64,000 nt of DNA from DATEOR01 sp963766725 (lineage in GTDB: Bacteria; Actinomycetota; Thermoleophilia; Gaiellales; Gaiellaceae), in contig CAVYBK010000011.1 of NCBI GenBank assembly GCA_963766725.1, forward strand, positions 72,047-136,046. The letters are read 5' to 3'. The stretch's first letter is position 1. Each line of letters starts with the position of its first letter. A program made the translations under genes and the position numbers. The notes under the pieces are model-generated. The model worked only from the letters and a program-made list of their open reading frames with translations, did not search any database and was not told the DNA's origin. This document shows, one piece after another, positions 8,523-17,713 of this stretch.

Positions 8523-9352
8523 GCCCGCGCCTTCGCCTTCCCCTCGAGACGCCGCTGCTCGACGAGCCTGATGATGCGCCGCGCGGTCTCCTCGATCGCG
8601 AGGTTGGAGACCTCGATGACGGGACAGCCGAGCCGCCGGTGGATCTGTTCGGCGCGCTCGAGCTCCTCGTAGATCTCGGAGAGGTCGGCATAGCGCCTTT
8701 TGGCGCCGCGGAGCCCGCGCGCGCGCTCGCCGCGGATCGCCGCGAGGCTCTCCGCGTCGATCGTCAGGCCGACGATGGTGCGCGGATCGATCTCCTCGAG
8801 CTCGCGCGGTGGTTCGACTCCGGGGACGATCGGCACGTTCGCGGTCTTGTACCCCAGATAGCCGAGGTAGATGGAGAGCGGAGTCTTCGAGCTCCGCGAC
8901 ACGCCCACGAGGACGATGTCGGCGTCCTTCAAGCCGCCCGGGCCGACGCCGTCGTCGAACCGCACGGCGAACTCGATCGCCTCGATGCGCTTGAAGTAGC
9001 TCGAGTCGAGGACGGGCTGGCCTCCCGGAGTCATCGTCGCCGGCTGGCCCGAGACCCGCGCCACGGCGTCGATCGGGTGGCCGAGGAGATCGCAGTAATG
9101 GAGCCGGTAGCGCCGGCACAGCGTGCGCATCGCATCCCGGAACTCGTTGTCGACGAGCGTGTACATGAGGACCGCGCGCCGCCCGCGCGCCCGTGCCGCC
9201 GCTAGCTGCACGTCGTCCACGCTCGTCATCCTCGGGTGGCGGACGATCTCGAACTCCTCGTCCGGGAACTGCCGCTCGACCGCCTCGGCGAACCTGGCCG
9301 CCGTCTCCCCCGTCGAGTCGGAGATGACGTGGATCTCGAGAGGCTCGCTCAC
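8519..9352 (-). CDS. PPDK/PEP-synthase regulatory protein (DUF299 kinase-pyrophosphorylase)
   Basis: 277 aa. Opens with IHVISDSTGETAARFAEAV and has the P-loop-like GVSRSSKTP at residues 150-157, both diagnostic of the PDRP/PpsR family. These bifunctional enzymes use ADP to phosphorylate, and Pi to dephosphorylate, a Thr beside the catalytic His of PPDK or PEP synthase. The target here is almost certainly PpdK, encoded just downstream; no PEP synthase gene is in the window. GTG start at 9352 overlaps the glyS stop by 4 bp. The recO-glyQ-glyS-PDRP order is also known in Firmicutes. Confidence 0.92.
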   Translation of the reverse strand: MSEPLEIHVISDSTGETAARFAEAVERQFPDEEFEIVRHPRMTSVDDVQLAAARARGRRAVLMYTLVDNEFRDAMRTLCRRYRLHYCDLLGHPIDAVARVSGQPATMTPGGQPVLDSSYFKRIEAIEFAVRFDDGVGPGGLKDADIVLVGVSRSSKTPLSIYLGYLGYKTANVPIVPGVEPPRELEEIDPRTIVGLTIDAESLAAIRGERARGLRGAKRRYADLSEIYEELERAEQIHRRLGCPVIEVSNLAIEETARRIIRLVEQRRLEGKAKARA

Positions 9353-11259
9353 CGCGGGATCTGCGCGAGGTCTCCGAGCGCGCCGACAGCGTCGCGCACG
9401 TCGAGCAGGAGGCGGAGCCGGTTGGCACGCACTTGCGCGTCGTCGGCCATCACGAGCACCTCGTCGAAGAAGCGATCGACGGGAGCGCGAAGCTCTGCTG
9501 CGGCGGCGAGCGCGTCGTCATACTCGCGCGCCTCGAGAGCAGCGGCGATCTTCGGCGAGGCTCCCGCGACTGCATCGATGAGCGCGAGCTCGGCGTCGTC
9601 GGTGGCCAGCCTGGGATCGAGCTCGGCGGCTGCCCCGTCGGACTTCCCCGCCAGCCGGTTCGCGCGGTCGTAGGCGACGTAGGCCTGCTCGAACTCCTCG
9701 GTGTCGGCGGCAGCTGCAAGAGCCTCCGCGAGGCGGGCGATTGCACCGAGCTCCGTGACGCCGCTCGCCCGCGCGGCGCGTACGAACTCGACAGGGGCGT
9801 CGAGCATCCCCTCCAGCCGTTCCTCGACGAACTCGGCGACATCGCTCGCGTCCTCTTTCAGCTCTGCCCCCTGGTCGACGAGCAGCTGGTGCGCGCGCAC
9901 CGAGAGCGCGGCCACCTCGAGCTCGAGGTTGCCTTCCAGCGCGAGCCGGCAAAGCCCGATCGCAGCACGCCGAAGCCCATACGGGTCACGCGACCCGGTC
10001 GGCCGCTGTCCGAGCGCAAAGGCAACGGTGAGGCTGTCGACCTTGTCGGCGGCGGCAAGCACGCGGCCGGTCTCCGTCTCGGGCAGCGGACCGCCCGCCG
10101 AGTCGGGCAGGTATTGCTCGTCGATTGCTGCGCAGACCGCCTCCGGGAAGCCGGCGAGGCGTGCGTACTCGGCGCCGATGTGGCCCTCCAGATCCGGAAA
10201 CTCGCGGACGAGCTCGGCCGCCTGATCGGCCTTGGCGAGCCGTGCAGCCTCACGGGAGGCATCGCCGCCGCCCAGTGCTTCGACGAGAACTTGCAGCCGC
10301 GCGACCTTGTCCCCGTAGGAGCCGGCCCCGGCGACGAACGTGATGCGCGTCGCCTCCTCGGCGAGCCGTTCGATGCCCTTTGCGACATCGCGCTCGAACG
10401 TGAAAGAGGCGTCTTCGAGGCGTCCCTCGAGGACGCCCTCGTTTCCGGCGACGACGGTCTCCGGGTCGCCGCCGTTGGCCACGAACGCGAAGCGGTTGCC
10501 CTCGAGCGGGAAGTAGCGCTGGTGCGACTCCATCGCCGTCTCGACCACGCGGCGCGGAAGCGAGAGGAAGCGCTCGTCGAAGGCCCCTTCGAGGACGGTC
10601 GGCCACTCGGCCAGGTGGACGACCTCCGCCAGCACCTTCGGGTTCGGCTCGGCGAGTCCCAGCTTCTCGAGGCCTTGCGCGATGGTGTTCAGCCGCACGT
10701 TCGGGTCCGGCTCGACGTCTACGGCACGCAGCGCCTCGAGGTACTCGCCCGCGCTCGGGATCGGGACTTCGCCGTGCGTGAAGCGGTGGCCGAAGGACGA
10801 GCCGCCGAAGCCCTCCACCGTCCGGTCGTCGAGCTTCGCGCAGAGCCAGCGCACGGGGCGTGCAAAGCGGAGGCCGGAGTCGTCCCAGCGCATCGACTTC
10901 GAGAACGCGAGCCCACGGACGATCTCGTTCAGCCGCTCGGGCAGCACGTCGAGGAGCGGCCGGCCGGGCACGAGCACGCCCAAGAAACCGTCGCGGACCT
11001 CGAGGTCGTCCAGGCCTACGCCCTGCTTCTTCGCAAAGCCCTCGGCGGCTTTCTCCCGCAGCTGCTCGGGCGGCCCCTTGACCCACTCGTCCGGCTCCCG
11101 CTCGGGGAGATCGTCCACGAGGAGCACGAGCCGGCGAGGGCCGACGAGCACGCTGCCTTCTCCCAGCTTCGCCAGGTCGGAGCGCAGCTGCGCCTCCGCC
11201 TCCGCGCAGGCCGAGGCGGGCAGCTCCTCGCACCCGATCTCAAACAGCAGGCTGGGCAA
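9349..11259 (-). CDS. glyS: Glycyl-tRNA synthetase beta subunit
   Basis: 636 aa. Begins SLLFEIGCEELPAS, the conserved beta-subunit N-terminus, and contains the SMRWDDSGLRFARPVRWL block and the late DPYGLRRAAIGL segment near the anticodon-binding C-terminal region. It works with GlyQ as an alpha2beta2 enzyme charging tRNA-Gly. The start overlaps the end of glyQ by 20 bp. Slightly shorter than the 680-690 aa typical of proteobacterial GlyS, but with no internal break. Confidence 0.95.
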   Translation of the reverse strand: MPSLLFEIGCEELPASACAEAEAQLRSDLAKLGEGSVLVGPRRLVLLVDDLPEREPDEWVKGPPEQLREKAAEGFAKKQGVGLDDLEVRDGFLGVLVPGRPLLDVLPERLNEIVRGLAFSKSMRWDDSGLRFARPVRWLCAKLDDRTVEGFGGSSFGHRFTHGEVPIPSAGEYLEALRAVDVEPDPNVRLNTIAQGLEKLGLAEPNPKVLAEVVHLAEWPTVLEGAFDERFLSLPRRVVETAMESHQRYFPLEGNRFAFVANGGDPETVVAGNEGVLEGRLEDASFTFERDVAKGIERLAEEATRITFVAGAGSYGDKVARLQVLVEALGGGDASREAARLAKADQAAELVREFPDLEGHIGAEYARLAGFPEAVCAAIDEQYLPDSAGGPLPETETGRVLAAADKVDSLTVAFALGQRPTGSRDPYGLRRAAIGLCRLALEGNLELEVAALSVRAHQLLVDQGAELKEDASDVAEFVEERLEGMLDAPVEFVRAARASGVTELGAIARLAEALAAAADTEEFEQAYVAYDRANRLAGKSDGAAAELDPRLATDDAELALIDAVAGASPKIAAALEAREYDDALAAAAELRAPVDRFFDEVLVMADDAQVRANRLRLLLDVRDAVGALGDLAQIPR

Positions 11260-12103
11260 TCTTCTCCACGTAGAGCTGGGCGACCTTGCGCGCGAGAGTG
11301 CGAACCCGGCCGATGTACGCGGCGCGCTCCGTCACCGAGATGGCGCCGCGCGCGTCCAGCAGGTTGAAGGTGTGGGAGCACTTGAGCACCTGGTCATAGG
11401 CGGGCAGCGGAAGCTCGCGGTCGAGCAGCATGCGGCACTCGGTCTCGTGCTCTTCGAACCGGCTCGTGAGGATGTCGACGGGCGCGACCTCGAAGTTGTA
11501 GACCGACCACTCGCGCTCGCTCTCGCGATACACGTCGCCCCACCGAACCCCGGGCGCCCATTCCAGCTCGAGCGCTGACCGCTTGCCCTGCAGGAACATC
11601 GCCAGCCGCTCCAGTCCGTAGGTGATCTCCGCAGGCACGAGCTCGACCTCCAGCCCGCCCACCTGCTGGAAGTACGTGAACTGGGTCACCTCCATGCCGT
11701 CGCACCAGACTTCCCAGCCGAGGCCCCAGGCACCGAGCGTCGGCTGCTCCCAATCGTCCTCGACGAGGCGCACGTCGTGCTTCTTCGTGTCGATGCCGAG
11801 CGCCTCGAGCGAGGCGAAGTACAGGTCGAGTACGTCCTCGGGCGCCGGCTTCAGGAGCACCTGGTACTGGAAGTAGTGCTGGAAGCGGAACGGGTTCTCC
11901 CCGTAGCGCCCGTCCGTCGGGCGGATCACCGGCTCGACATAGGCCGTCTTCCACTCGTCAGGGCCAAGCGAGCGGAGAAACGTGGCCGGATTCATCGTCC
12001 CCGCGGCCAACTCGGTGTGGTACGGCTGCATGAGGACGCACCCGTAGTCGGCCCAGTACCGCTCGAGGGAGGCGATCATCTCCTGGTAGTTCGGCGGGCT
12101 CAT
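11240..12103 (-). CDS. glyQ: Glycyl-tRNA synthetase alpha subunit
   Basis: 287 aa, normal length. Contains the class II catalytic core: YGCVLMQPYHTELAAGTMNP near the N-terminus, the motif-2 region QHYFQYQVLLKP, and LGWEVWCDGMEVTQFTYFQQ. It forms the aminoacylating subunit of the heterotetrameric GlyRS with GlyS. ATG start at 12103, 4 bp after the recO stop, so there is no room for a separate promoter or T-box leader; expression follows recO. Confidence 0.96.
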   Translation of the reverse strand: MSPPNYQEMIASLERYWADYGCVLMQPYHTELAAGTMNPATFLRSLGPDEWKTAYVEPVIRPTDGRYGENPFRFQHYFQYQVLLKPAPEDVLDLYFASLEALGIDTKKHDVRLVEDDWEQPTLGAWGLGWEVWCDGMEVTQFTYFQQVGGLEVELVPAEITYGLERLAMFLQGKRSALELEWAPGVRWGDVYRESEREWSVYNFEVAPVDILTSRFEEHETECRMLLDRELPLPAYDQVLKCSHTFNLLDARGAISVTERAAYIGRVRTLARKVAQLYVEKIAQPAV

Positions 12104-12107
12104 GACC

Positions 12108-12854
12108 TCACGCCCTCTGCGCGAGCGTCCTCAGGCGGAAGCCGCCGTGGTACTCGTACGAGGACTCGATCATGCTCAGGCATTCGCGCAGTCCGCGCGC
12201 GGTCATGGCGGGAGCGGCCGCCTCCGCCAACGGGCGCTCGAGGAAGCCGCGGACCGCTTCGAAGCCGTCCGCGGACACGGCGAGCGAGCCCGAGCCGCAC
12301 TCCGCGCACACGCCTCCTCCCGCCTGTGCCGAGAAGCCGACGAGCGGCTTCTCCTTCCCGCACGCGGCGCACCCGGCGAGGTGCGGGAGGTAGCCCGAGA
12401 GCCAGAGCAGCTTCAGCTGGAACGAGAGGACGAGCGGGTCGAGCGCGGGTTGGGCGGGCAGCGCGGCCTCGACGTCGTCGAGGAGGTCGAGGAAACGAGT
12501 CAGCGCATTGAAGGCGGGCGCATTCGCGTCCTGCTCGACAAAGAGGCGGAGCATCGCCTCGAGGCCGATGTGACCCACCGCCATGCGATAGCCGTCGATG
12601 CGCCCGCGCTCGTGGGAGCGCAGAAGGTCCGCGCCGCGCACCGTGTAGAGCTCCCCCCTCCCCTCGTGCAGCATGAGCTCGACGTGGCTGAAGGGCTCGA
12701 GCCGCGCCCCGAAGCGCGATTTCGTCTTGCGCACACCCTTCGCGATCGCACCCACCCGGCCACGCTCGAGGGTGTAGAGGTGGAGGACACAATCCGCCTC
12801 GGAAAAGCGGATCGAGCGCAGGACGACGGCCTCCGTCTTGAAGGTTCCAGGCAC
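12108..12854 (-). CDS. recO: DNA repair protein RecO
   Basis: 248 aa. N-terminal OB-fold (FKTEAVVLRSIRFSEADCVL), a helical middle, and a four-cysteine zinc site (CAACGKEK and CAECGSG) at about residues 150-177. RecO loads RecA onto SSB-coated DNA with RecR in gap repair. First gene of the recO-glyQ-glyS-PDRP group; the sequence upstream faces the glutaredoxin gene, leaving a 62-bp divergent promoter region. Confidence 0.93.
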   Translation of the reverse strand: MPGTFKTEAVVLRSIRFSEADCVLHLYTLERGRVGAIAKGVRKTKSRFGARLEPFSHVELMLHEGRGELYTVRGADLLRSHERGRIDGYRMAVGHIGLEAMLRLFVEQDANAPAFNALTRFLDLLDDVEAALPAQPALDPLVLSFQLKLLWLSGYLPHLAGCAACGKEKPLVGFSAQAGGGVCAECGSGSLAVSADGFEAVRGFLERPLAEAAAPAMTARGLRECLSMIESSYEYHGGFRLRTLAQRA

Positions 12855-12916
12855 GCGCCCACTCTAGCCGCCGTCCCGGTGGAATCCCGTGGTTTCCGGG
12901 TACGTTGAAAGGGAGG

Positions 12917-13168
12917 ATGACGCGAATCCGGATGTACTCGACGACCTGGTGCGGCTACTGCATTCGCGCGAAGGCGCTCCTCGACCGCCGCGGCCTCGAG
13001 TATGAGGAGATCGTCATGGACGACGACCCAGCCTTCCGGCAAAAGCTGCTCGAGATGACGGGCCGCTGGACCGTCCCGCAGATCTTCATCGACGAGGTGC
13101 CGATCGGCGGCTATACCGAGCTCTGGTGCCTCGACCGGGACGGCCGCCTCGACGAGCTCGCGGCCTAG
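12917..13168 (+). CDS. Glutaredoxin-like protein (CGYC active site)
   Basis: 83 aa from the ATG at 12917. Active site TTWCGYCIRAK near the N-terminus, the cis-Pro WTVPQIFI and the GSH-site-like GGYTEL follow the glutaredoxin 3/mycoredoxin pattern. Expected role: reduction of mixed disulfides using glutathione or mycothiol; which thiol this organism uses cannot be read here. GGGAGG lies immediately before this ATG, unusually close, and a TTG at 12905 or the ATG at 12932 are alternatives. Convergent with the esterase gene (4-bp overlap). Confidence 0.88.
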   Translation: MTRIRMYSTTWCGYCIRAKALLDRRGLEYEEIVMDDDPAFRQKLLEMTGRWTVPQIFIDEVPIGGYTELWCLDRDGRLDELAA

Positions 13169-14187
13169 GGGCTCAGCCGCTCCGCCAGGTACCTGATCCC
13201 GAGCGGGTAGCGGTACTCGATCGCCATGTGCGTGGCGTCGAAGAGCTCGAAATAGACGTCGGTGACGCCGATTCCCTCGAGCGCGCGACGGAATGCCTCG
13301 GCGCCGAGGTCGAGGAACCACTCGTCCTTCTTGCCGGCGTCGATGTAGATCGCCTTGAGCGACCGGAGCGCGTCCGCGTGCTTCGCGACCATCCGCACCG
13401 GATCCCAGGCGAGCCAGCGCTCCCAGACCTCGGGGACGAGCTCTGACGTCGCGGGGTCGAACGGCAGCCGCACCGTCCCGTCCTCGTCGGCCGAGTAGCA
13501 GGCCGCCATGCACCACTGGTTGAGGAGCACGTGGTCGGAGTCCTTCGAGAAGGCCGGCCGCGAGCGGAAGTCCTCCCAGAAGCGCTCGTAGGAGCCGTCG
13601 TACTCGTCACGCAGAGCTCTCGCCGTCTGCGGCATCTCGGGCAGATAGCACGCCTCGAAGAGCGCGTCGCCGGCGTGCGTGGCGAGGCCGCCGAAGACAT
13701 CCGGGCGGAGCATCGGCGTGACCATCGCCCCGTAGCCGCCGGAGGACTTCCCGGCGATCCCGCGGTGCTCGGATGCGGGCAGGGTGCGGTAGCGCTCGTC
13801 CACCCAGGGGACGACCTCGTCGCAGAGATAGGTGTGATACTGGCCCGTTCCCGGCGAATCGAGGAACTGACTGCCGCCGAGCGACGTCCAGCAGTCGGCG
13901 TAGACGAGGATCGCGGCGGGCGCATCTCCGCCGGCGAAGAGGTCGTCGGCGAGCTCGGGGAAGTTCTTGCGGAAGGGGGCACGGTTTCTCCACATGTCGA
14001 GCTGGCCCGTCAGCCCCTGGATCACGTAGATGGACGGATATCGCCGCTCGGCGTCGTCGTAGCCCGGCGGAAGATAGATGCGAAGCGGGCGCACGCTCGG
14101 GTCGCCGAGGGGATTCCCCTCGAGAGCCTTGCTCTCGATCTCCGCTTCCTCGAAGCGGCCGTGCGGCTCGAACGACCAGGGCTTCAC
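13165..14187 (-). CDS. Alpha/beta-hydrolase esterase (esterase D / enterochelin-esterase-like)
   Basis: 340 aa from a GTG at 14187, placed 10 bp after the mutM stop; the frame is open further upstream but only as an antisense-type extension over mutM. Features: YLPPGYDDAERRYPSIYV strand, VYADCWTSLGG, nucleophile elbow GKSSGGYGAM (Ser catalytic), and FDATHMAIEYRY supplying the His. Family members hydrolyse small acyl esters or siderophore esters. No signal peptide, so probably cytoplasmic. Co-directional with mutM; substrate unknown. Confidence 0.82.
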   Translation of the reverse strand: MKPWSFEPHGRFEEAEIESKALEGNPLGDPSVRPLRIYLPPGYDDAERRYPSIYVIQGLTGQLDMWRNRAPFRKNFPELADDLFAGGDAPAAILVYADCWTSLGGSQFLDSPGTGQYHTYLCDEVVPWVDERYRTLPASEHRGIAGKSSGGYGAMVTPMLRPDVFGGLATHAGDALFEACYLPEMPQTARALRDEYDGSYERFWEDFRSRPAFSKDSDHVLLNQWCMAACYSADEDGTVRLPFDPATSELVPEVWERWLAWDPVRMVAKHADALRSLKAIYIDAGKKDEWFLDLGAEAFRRALEGIGVTDVYFELFDATHMAIEYRYPLGIRYLAERLSP

Positions 14188-14197
14188 GGCCGCGATC

Positions 14198-15037
14198 CTA
14201 GCCGGGGTCGAGCTCCTGGCACTGCGGGCAGTACCACGTACCCCTGCCGGCGACGCGCGTCTTCTCGATCGGAGCGCCGCATCGCGGGCACGGCTCGCCC
14301 GCGCGGCCGTAGACCTTGAACTCGTCCTGCATCCGGCCACGGCGCCCTTCGGGATCGCGATAGTCCCGCAGCGTCGCGCCCTGGCGTGCGATCCCCATCT
14401 CGAGCGCCGCCCGGATCGCCTTGCGCAGCCGAGCGATCTCGTCTCCGTCGAGGGAGCCTGCGGGACGCAGAGGGTGGATCCGCGCGCGCCAGAGGGCCTC
14501 GTCCGCGTAGATGTTCCCGACGCCGGCCGCCGCACGCTGGTCGAGGAGGGCGGCCTTGATGGGCGCGCGGCGGCCCGCGAGCGATTCCGTCAGGGCGCGG
14601 GTCGTGAAGCCGCGCTCGAGCGGCTCGCCGCCGAGGCGCCTCGCTGCGAAATAGTCCTCGAGCTCGCCCGGCTCGAGCAGCGCCCACGTTCCGAACCGGC
14701 GCACGTCGCGATAGGCGACGTCCGAGCCGTCGTCTAACCTGACAACGGCGCGTCGGTACGGGTCGGCGGCGAGGCCGCCCTGCGCCGGGTGCTCGACGTT
14801 CCCCGTCATTCGGAGATGAACAAGGAGGTGCCGCCCGCTCTCGAACTCGAAAACCAAATACTTTCCTCGCCGGCCAACCTCGGAGATGCGCTCCCCTTCG
14901 AGCGCTTGGGCGATGGCCTCCGGCGGCTCAGGCCGTGTGAGCCGTGGGTCGACGATCTCGACGCGTTCGAGCGTCCGTCCCTCGAGGCGCGGCGCCAGCC
15001 GTGAACGGATCGTCTCCACCTCGGGAAGCTCAGGCAT
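14198..15037 (-). CDS. mutM: Formamidopyrimidine-DNA glycosylase
   Basis: 279 aa. MPELPEVETIRSRLAPRLEG gives the catalytic Pro2 and Glu3; the beta-lyase Lys lies in GRRGKYLVFEF, the helix-two-turn-helix in AAGVGNIYADEALWRARIHP, and the C-terminal zinc finger is CPRCGAP and WYCPQCQ. Excises 8-oxoguanine and other oxidised purines and nicks the abasic site. Follows the nucleoside phosphorylase on the same strand by 12 bp. Confidence 0.95.
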   Translation of the reverse strand: MPELPEVETIRSRLAPRLEGRTLERVEIVDPRLTRPEPPEAIAQALEGERISEVGRRGKYLVFEFESGRHLLVHLRMTGNVEHPAQGGLAADPYRRAVVRLDDGSDVAYRDVRRFGTWALLEPGELEDYFAARRLGGEPLERGFTTRALTESLAGRRAPIKAALLDQRAAAGVGNIYADEALWRARIHPLRPAGSLDGDEIARLRKAIRAALEMGIARQGATLRDYRDPEGRRGRMQDEFKVYGRAGEPCPRCGAPIEKTRVAGRGTWYCPQCQELDPG

Positions 15038-15049
15038 CTCGCCGCCCCG

Positions 15050-16374
15050 TCAGGCGATGACGTCGAGCACGATCGGCACGTCCTGCGGCGGCTCCGGGCC
15101 GATGCGGTAGGCGGCCGCGACCTCGGCTGCCCCGGCCTCGGCGGATTCGTCGGTGCGAGCGTGCACCTCGGCGATGACATCGCCGGCCGCGGTCTCCTGT
15201 CCGCGCTTCGCGAGACAGAGGATTCCCACGGCGTGGTCGATGTCGTCCTCCTTGCGCAGCCTGCCGGCGCCGAGGCCGAGGGCTGCCTGCCCGATCGCGG
15301 TCGTCGCGATGCCCTGGACATATCCCGCCGACGGAGCCGTGACCTGTGTGACCACGGGCGCTTGCGGAAGAGCGTCGAGAGACGGGTCGCCGCCCTGCGC
15401 CCGAATCCACCGCTCGTAGACCTCGAGCGCGCTTCCGTCTGCGATCGCAGGACCACCGCCATCGCACGTCCTCGTGGGCGTCCACGCCGAGATCGGAGAG
15501 TGCAAGGAGGTGCGCTGCCGCGCCGCGGACGAGCTCGACGAGATCCGGCGGGCCCTCGCCCTGCAGAAGTTGCCACTGCCTCGCGGATCTCGAGGGCGTT
15601 CCCAACGGCCTGCCCGAGCGGCTGGTCCATGTCGGTCAGCTCGCAGACGACCTCCCGGCCGGCGCGGACACCGAGCTCCCGCATTGCCTCCGCCAGCTCG
15701 CGAGCCGAGTCGAGGTCCTTCATGAAGGCGCCGTCGCCGACCTTGACGTCGAGCACGATCGCGTCGGCGCCGCCTGCGATCTTCTTCGACATGATGCTGG
15801 ACGCGATCAGCGGGATGATGTCCACGGTCGCGGTCACGTCACGGAGCGCGTAGAGGCGCTTGTCCGCCGGGACGAGCTCACCGGTCTGGCCGATGATCGC
15901 CATGCCGATCTCCCGGACCTGGGCGAGGAACGTCTCGATGTCCAGCTCGACGTTGAAGCCCGGGATCGCCTCGAGCTTGTCGAGGGTGCCTCCGGTGTGC
16001 CCGAGGCCCCGCCCGCTCATCTTCGCGAAGGGCACCCCGCAGGCCGCGACGACGGGGCCCAGTGCGATGGACGTCTTGTCCCCCACCCCGCCCGTCGAAT
16101 GCTTGTCCACGACCTTGCGCCCGAGGGACGAGAGGTCGACGGTCTCGCCGCTCTGCACCATCGCGTCGGTGAGCGCGTGCGTCTCGGCGTGGCTGAGCCC
16201 CTTGAAGTAGATGGCCATGCAGAACGCGGCCATCTGGTAGTCGGGGATCTCGTCGCGCGCGTAGGCGAGGACGAGCCCGGAGATCTCCGTGTCCGTCAGC
16301 TCTCCGCCGTCGCGCTTCTTCTGAATCAGCTCCGCGGGACGCAGAGCTCCCGCTGCGCGCGGCGGCGCGTTCAC
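15050..16374 (-). pseudogene. Pyrimidine-nucleoside/thymidine phosphorylase, two frameshifts (possibly sequence errors)
   Basis: Clear DeoA/Pdp family: PAELIQKKRDGGELTD at the N-terminus, DKHSTGGVGDKTS (phosphate site) and KMSGRGLGHTGGTLDKLE. The first frame is good to about 15575 (ALEIREAVAT). An extra T then shifts the frame to LQGEGPPDLVELVRGAA and GVDAHEDVR, and a second shift near 15440-15470 leads to GSALEVYERWIRAQGG through the stop at 15050. With both indels removed the product would be about 440 aa, the normal length, so the gene may be intact in the organism. GTG start at 16374 overlaps the deoB stop by 4 bp. Cleaves pyrimidine nucleosides to base plus (deoxy)ribose-1-phosphate, the substrate of DeoB. 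Confidence 0.8.
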
Positions 16375-17537
16375 TGCTCGACGATCGGCGTGCCCGGGAT
16401 GCCGCGCGACGGCGCCTTCCCGCCCAGCCAGGCGTTCACCGTCGCGCCGACGTCCGCGAACTCGCCCTCGTGAATCGCGCCGCCGGCGTTTTGCCCCTCG
16501 ACGTAGGCGAGCAGCAACGCATGCTCGCGAGAGTGGTCGGTCGAGGGAGTCGTGGGGTCGCACCCGTGGTCGGAGGTGAGGATGAAGAGGTCCTGCGGGC
16601 GCAGCGCGTCGAGAAGATCCGGGATCCGCCGGTCGAAGTCCTGCAGGCAGCGGTGGAAGTTGACCGGGTCGTTGCGATGGCCCCAGAGCATGTCCGTCTC
16701 GACGAGGTTCACGAAGATGAGCCCCTCGTCCAACTCGCGGAGGAGCGCCTCGGTCTTCGTGATGCCGTCGTTGTTCGACTTCGTGGTCTCCGAGTGGTCG
16801 ATGTCGACTCCGGCGAAGATGTCGTGGATCTTGCCCACGCCGTAGACTTCCTTGCCCGCCTCGCGGACAAGCGTGAGGTAGTTCGGCTGCCGCGGCCTGA
16901 GCGACCAGTCGTGGCGGTTCGGCGTTCGCGTGTAGTTGTCAGGCTCTCCGACGAACGGGCGGGCGATCACGCGCCCGACGGCGTTCTTCCCGGTCAGGAT
17001 CTCGCGGGCGATCCCGCAGGCGGCGTAGAGCTCGTCGAGCGGGATCGTCTCCTCGTGCGCGGCGATCTGAAAGACGGAGTCGGCGGACGTGTAGACGATC
17101 CACTTGCCGGTCCGCTGGTGTTCTTCGCCGAGCTCTTCGATGATGTCCGTCCCCGAGGCGGCCTTGTTGCCGAGCACCCCGCGCCCCGTCCGGTGGGCGA
17201 ACTCCTCGATCACCTCGAACGGAAATCCGTGTGGAAAGGTCGGCATCGGCTCGGGCGTGACGATCCCCATGAGCTCCCAGTGGCCCGTGGTCGTGTCCTT
17301 CCCCTTCGAGCGCTCGAACAGCCGGCCCGCGACGGCCGGAGCGTGCGGCTGCGGCGGGCAGCCGGCCAGCTCCTCGATGTTTCCGAGGCCGAGTTGCTCG
17401 AGGTTGGGGAGGTCGAGGCCGCCGACCGCTTCTGCGACGTTGGCGAGGGTGTTCGATCCCTCGTCGCCGTAGTCGGCCGCGTCCGGCAGCTCGCCCGCAC
17501 CAACCGCGTCCAGCACGATCACGCAGGCGCGCGGCAT
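16371..17537 (-). CDS. deoB: Phosphopentomutase
   Basis: 388 aa, normal length. Alkaline-phosphatase-fold metal motifs are present: VLDAVGAGELPDA at the N-terminus, SADSVFQIAAHEE in the middle, DMLWGHRNDPVNFH, and the C-terminal TSDHGCDPTTPSTDHSRE. Converts (deoxy)ribose-1-phosphate to the 5-phosphate, feeding nucleoside sugars to central metabolism. Overlaps the nucleoside phosphorylase (GTGA), giving a two-gene salvage operon. Divergent from a small membrane protein, with starts about 20 bp apart. Confidence 0.95.
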   Translation of the reverse strand: MPRACVIVLDAVGAGELPDAADYGDEGSNTLANVAEAVGGLDLPNLEQLGLGNIEELAGCPPQPHAPAVAGRLFERSKGKDTTTGHWELMGIVTPEPMPTFPHGFPFEVIEEFAHRTGRGVLGNKAASGTDIIEELGEEHQRTGKWIVYTSADSVFQIAAHEETIPLDELYAACGIAREILTGKNAVGRVIARPFVGEPDNYTRTPNRHDWSLRPRQPNYLTLVREAGKEVYGVGKIHDIFAGVDIDHSETTKSNNDGITKTEALLRELDEGLIFVNLVETDMLWGHRNDPVNFHRCLQDFDRRIPDLLDALRPQDLFILTSDHGCDPTTPSTDHSREHALLLAYVEGQNAGGAIHEGEFADVGATVNAWLGGKAPSRGIPGTPIVEQ

Positions 17538-17557
17538 CGGGCTATTCTACTTCCGAC

Positions 17558-17695
17558 ATGGAAACCGTCCTCGGGCTTTTCGGCATGGCGCTTTGGATCG
17601 TCGCCGTCATCGCGCTCGCCGCGGGAATGACGTATGCGGTCGTGAGGCTCACGCCCGAACGGGAAGACAAGAAGCCGGAGACGACCGAGACGTAG
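17558..17695 (+). CDS. Small single-pass membrane protein, 45 aa
   Basis: METVLGLFGM leads straight into a transmembrane helix (about residues 7-28), then a charged cytoplasmic tail (LTPEREDKKPETTET). The composition (hydrophobic helix plus Lys/Glu tail) is protein-like and unlike the antisense ORFs around it. Divergent from deoB and convergent with ald. No family recognised. Confidence 0.6.
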   Translation: METVLGLFGMALWIVAVIALAAGMTYAVVRLTPEREDKKPETTET

Positions 17696-17713
17696 CTCGT
17701 ATCCGCCGAGGCA

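Noticed and set aside
9433..11367. Long plus-strand ORF (644 codons) opposite glyS
   Set aside because: It is the antisense shadow of a clearly conserved gene in very GC-rich DNA; composition is Arg/Leu/Glu-rich without recognisable motifs.
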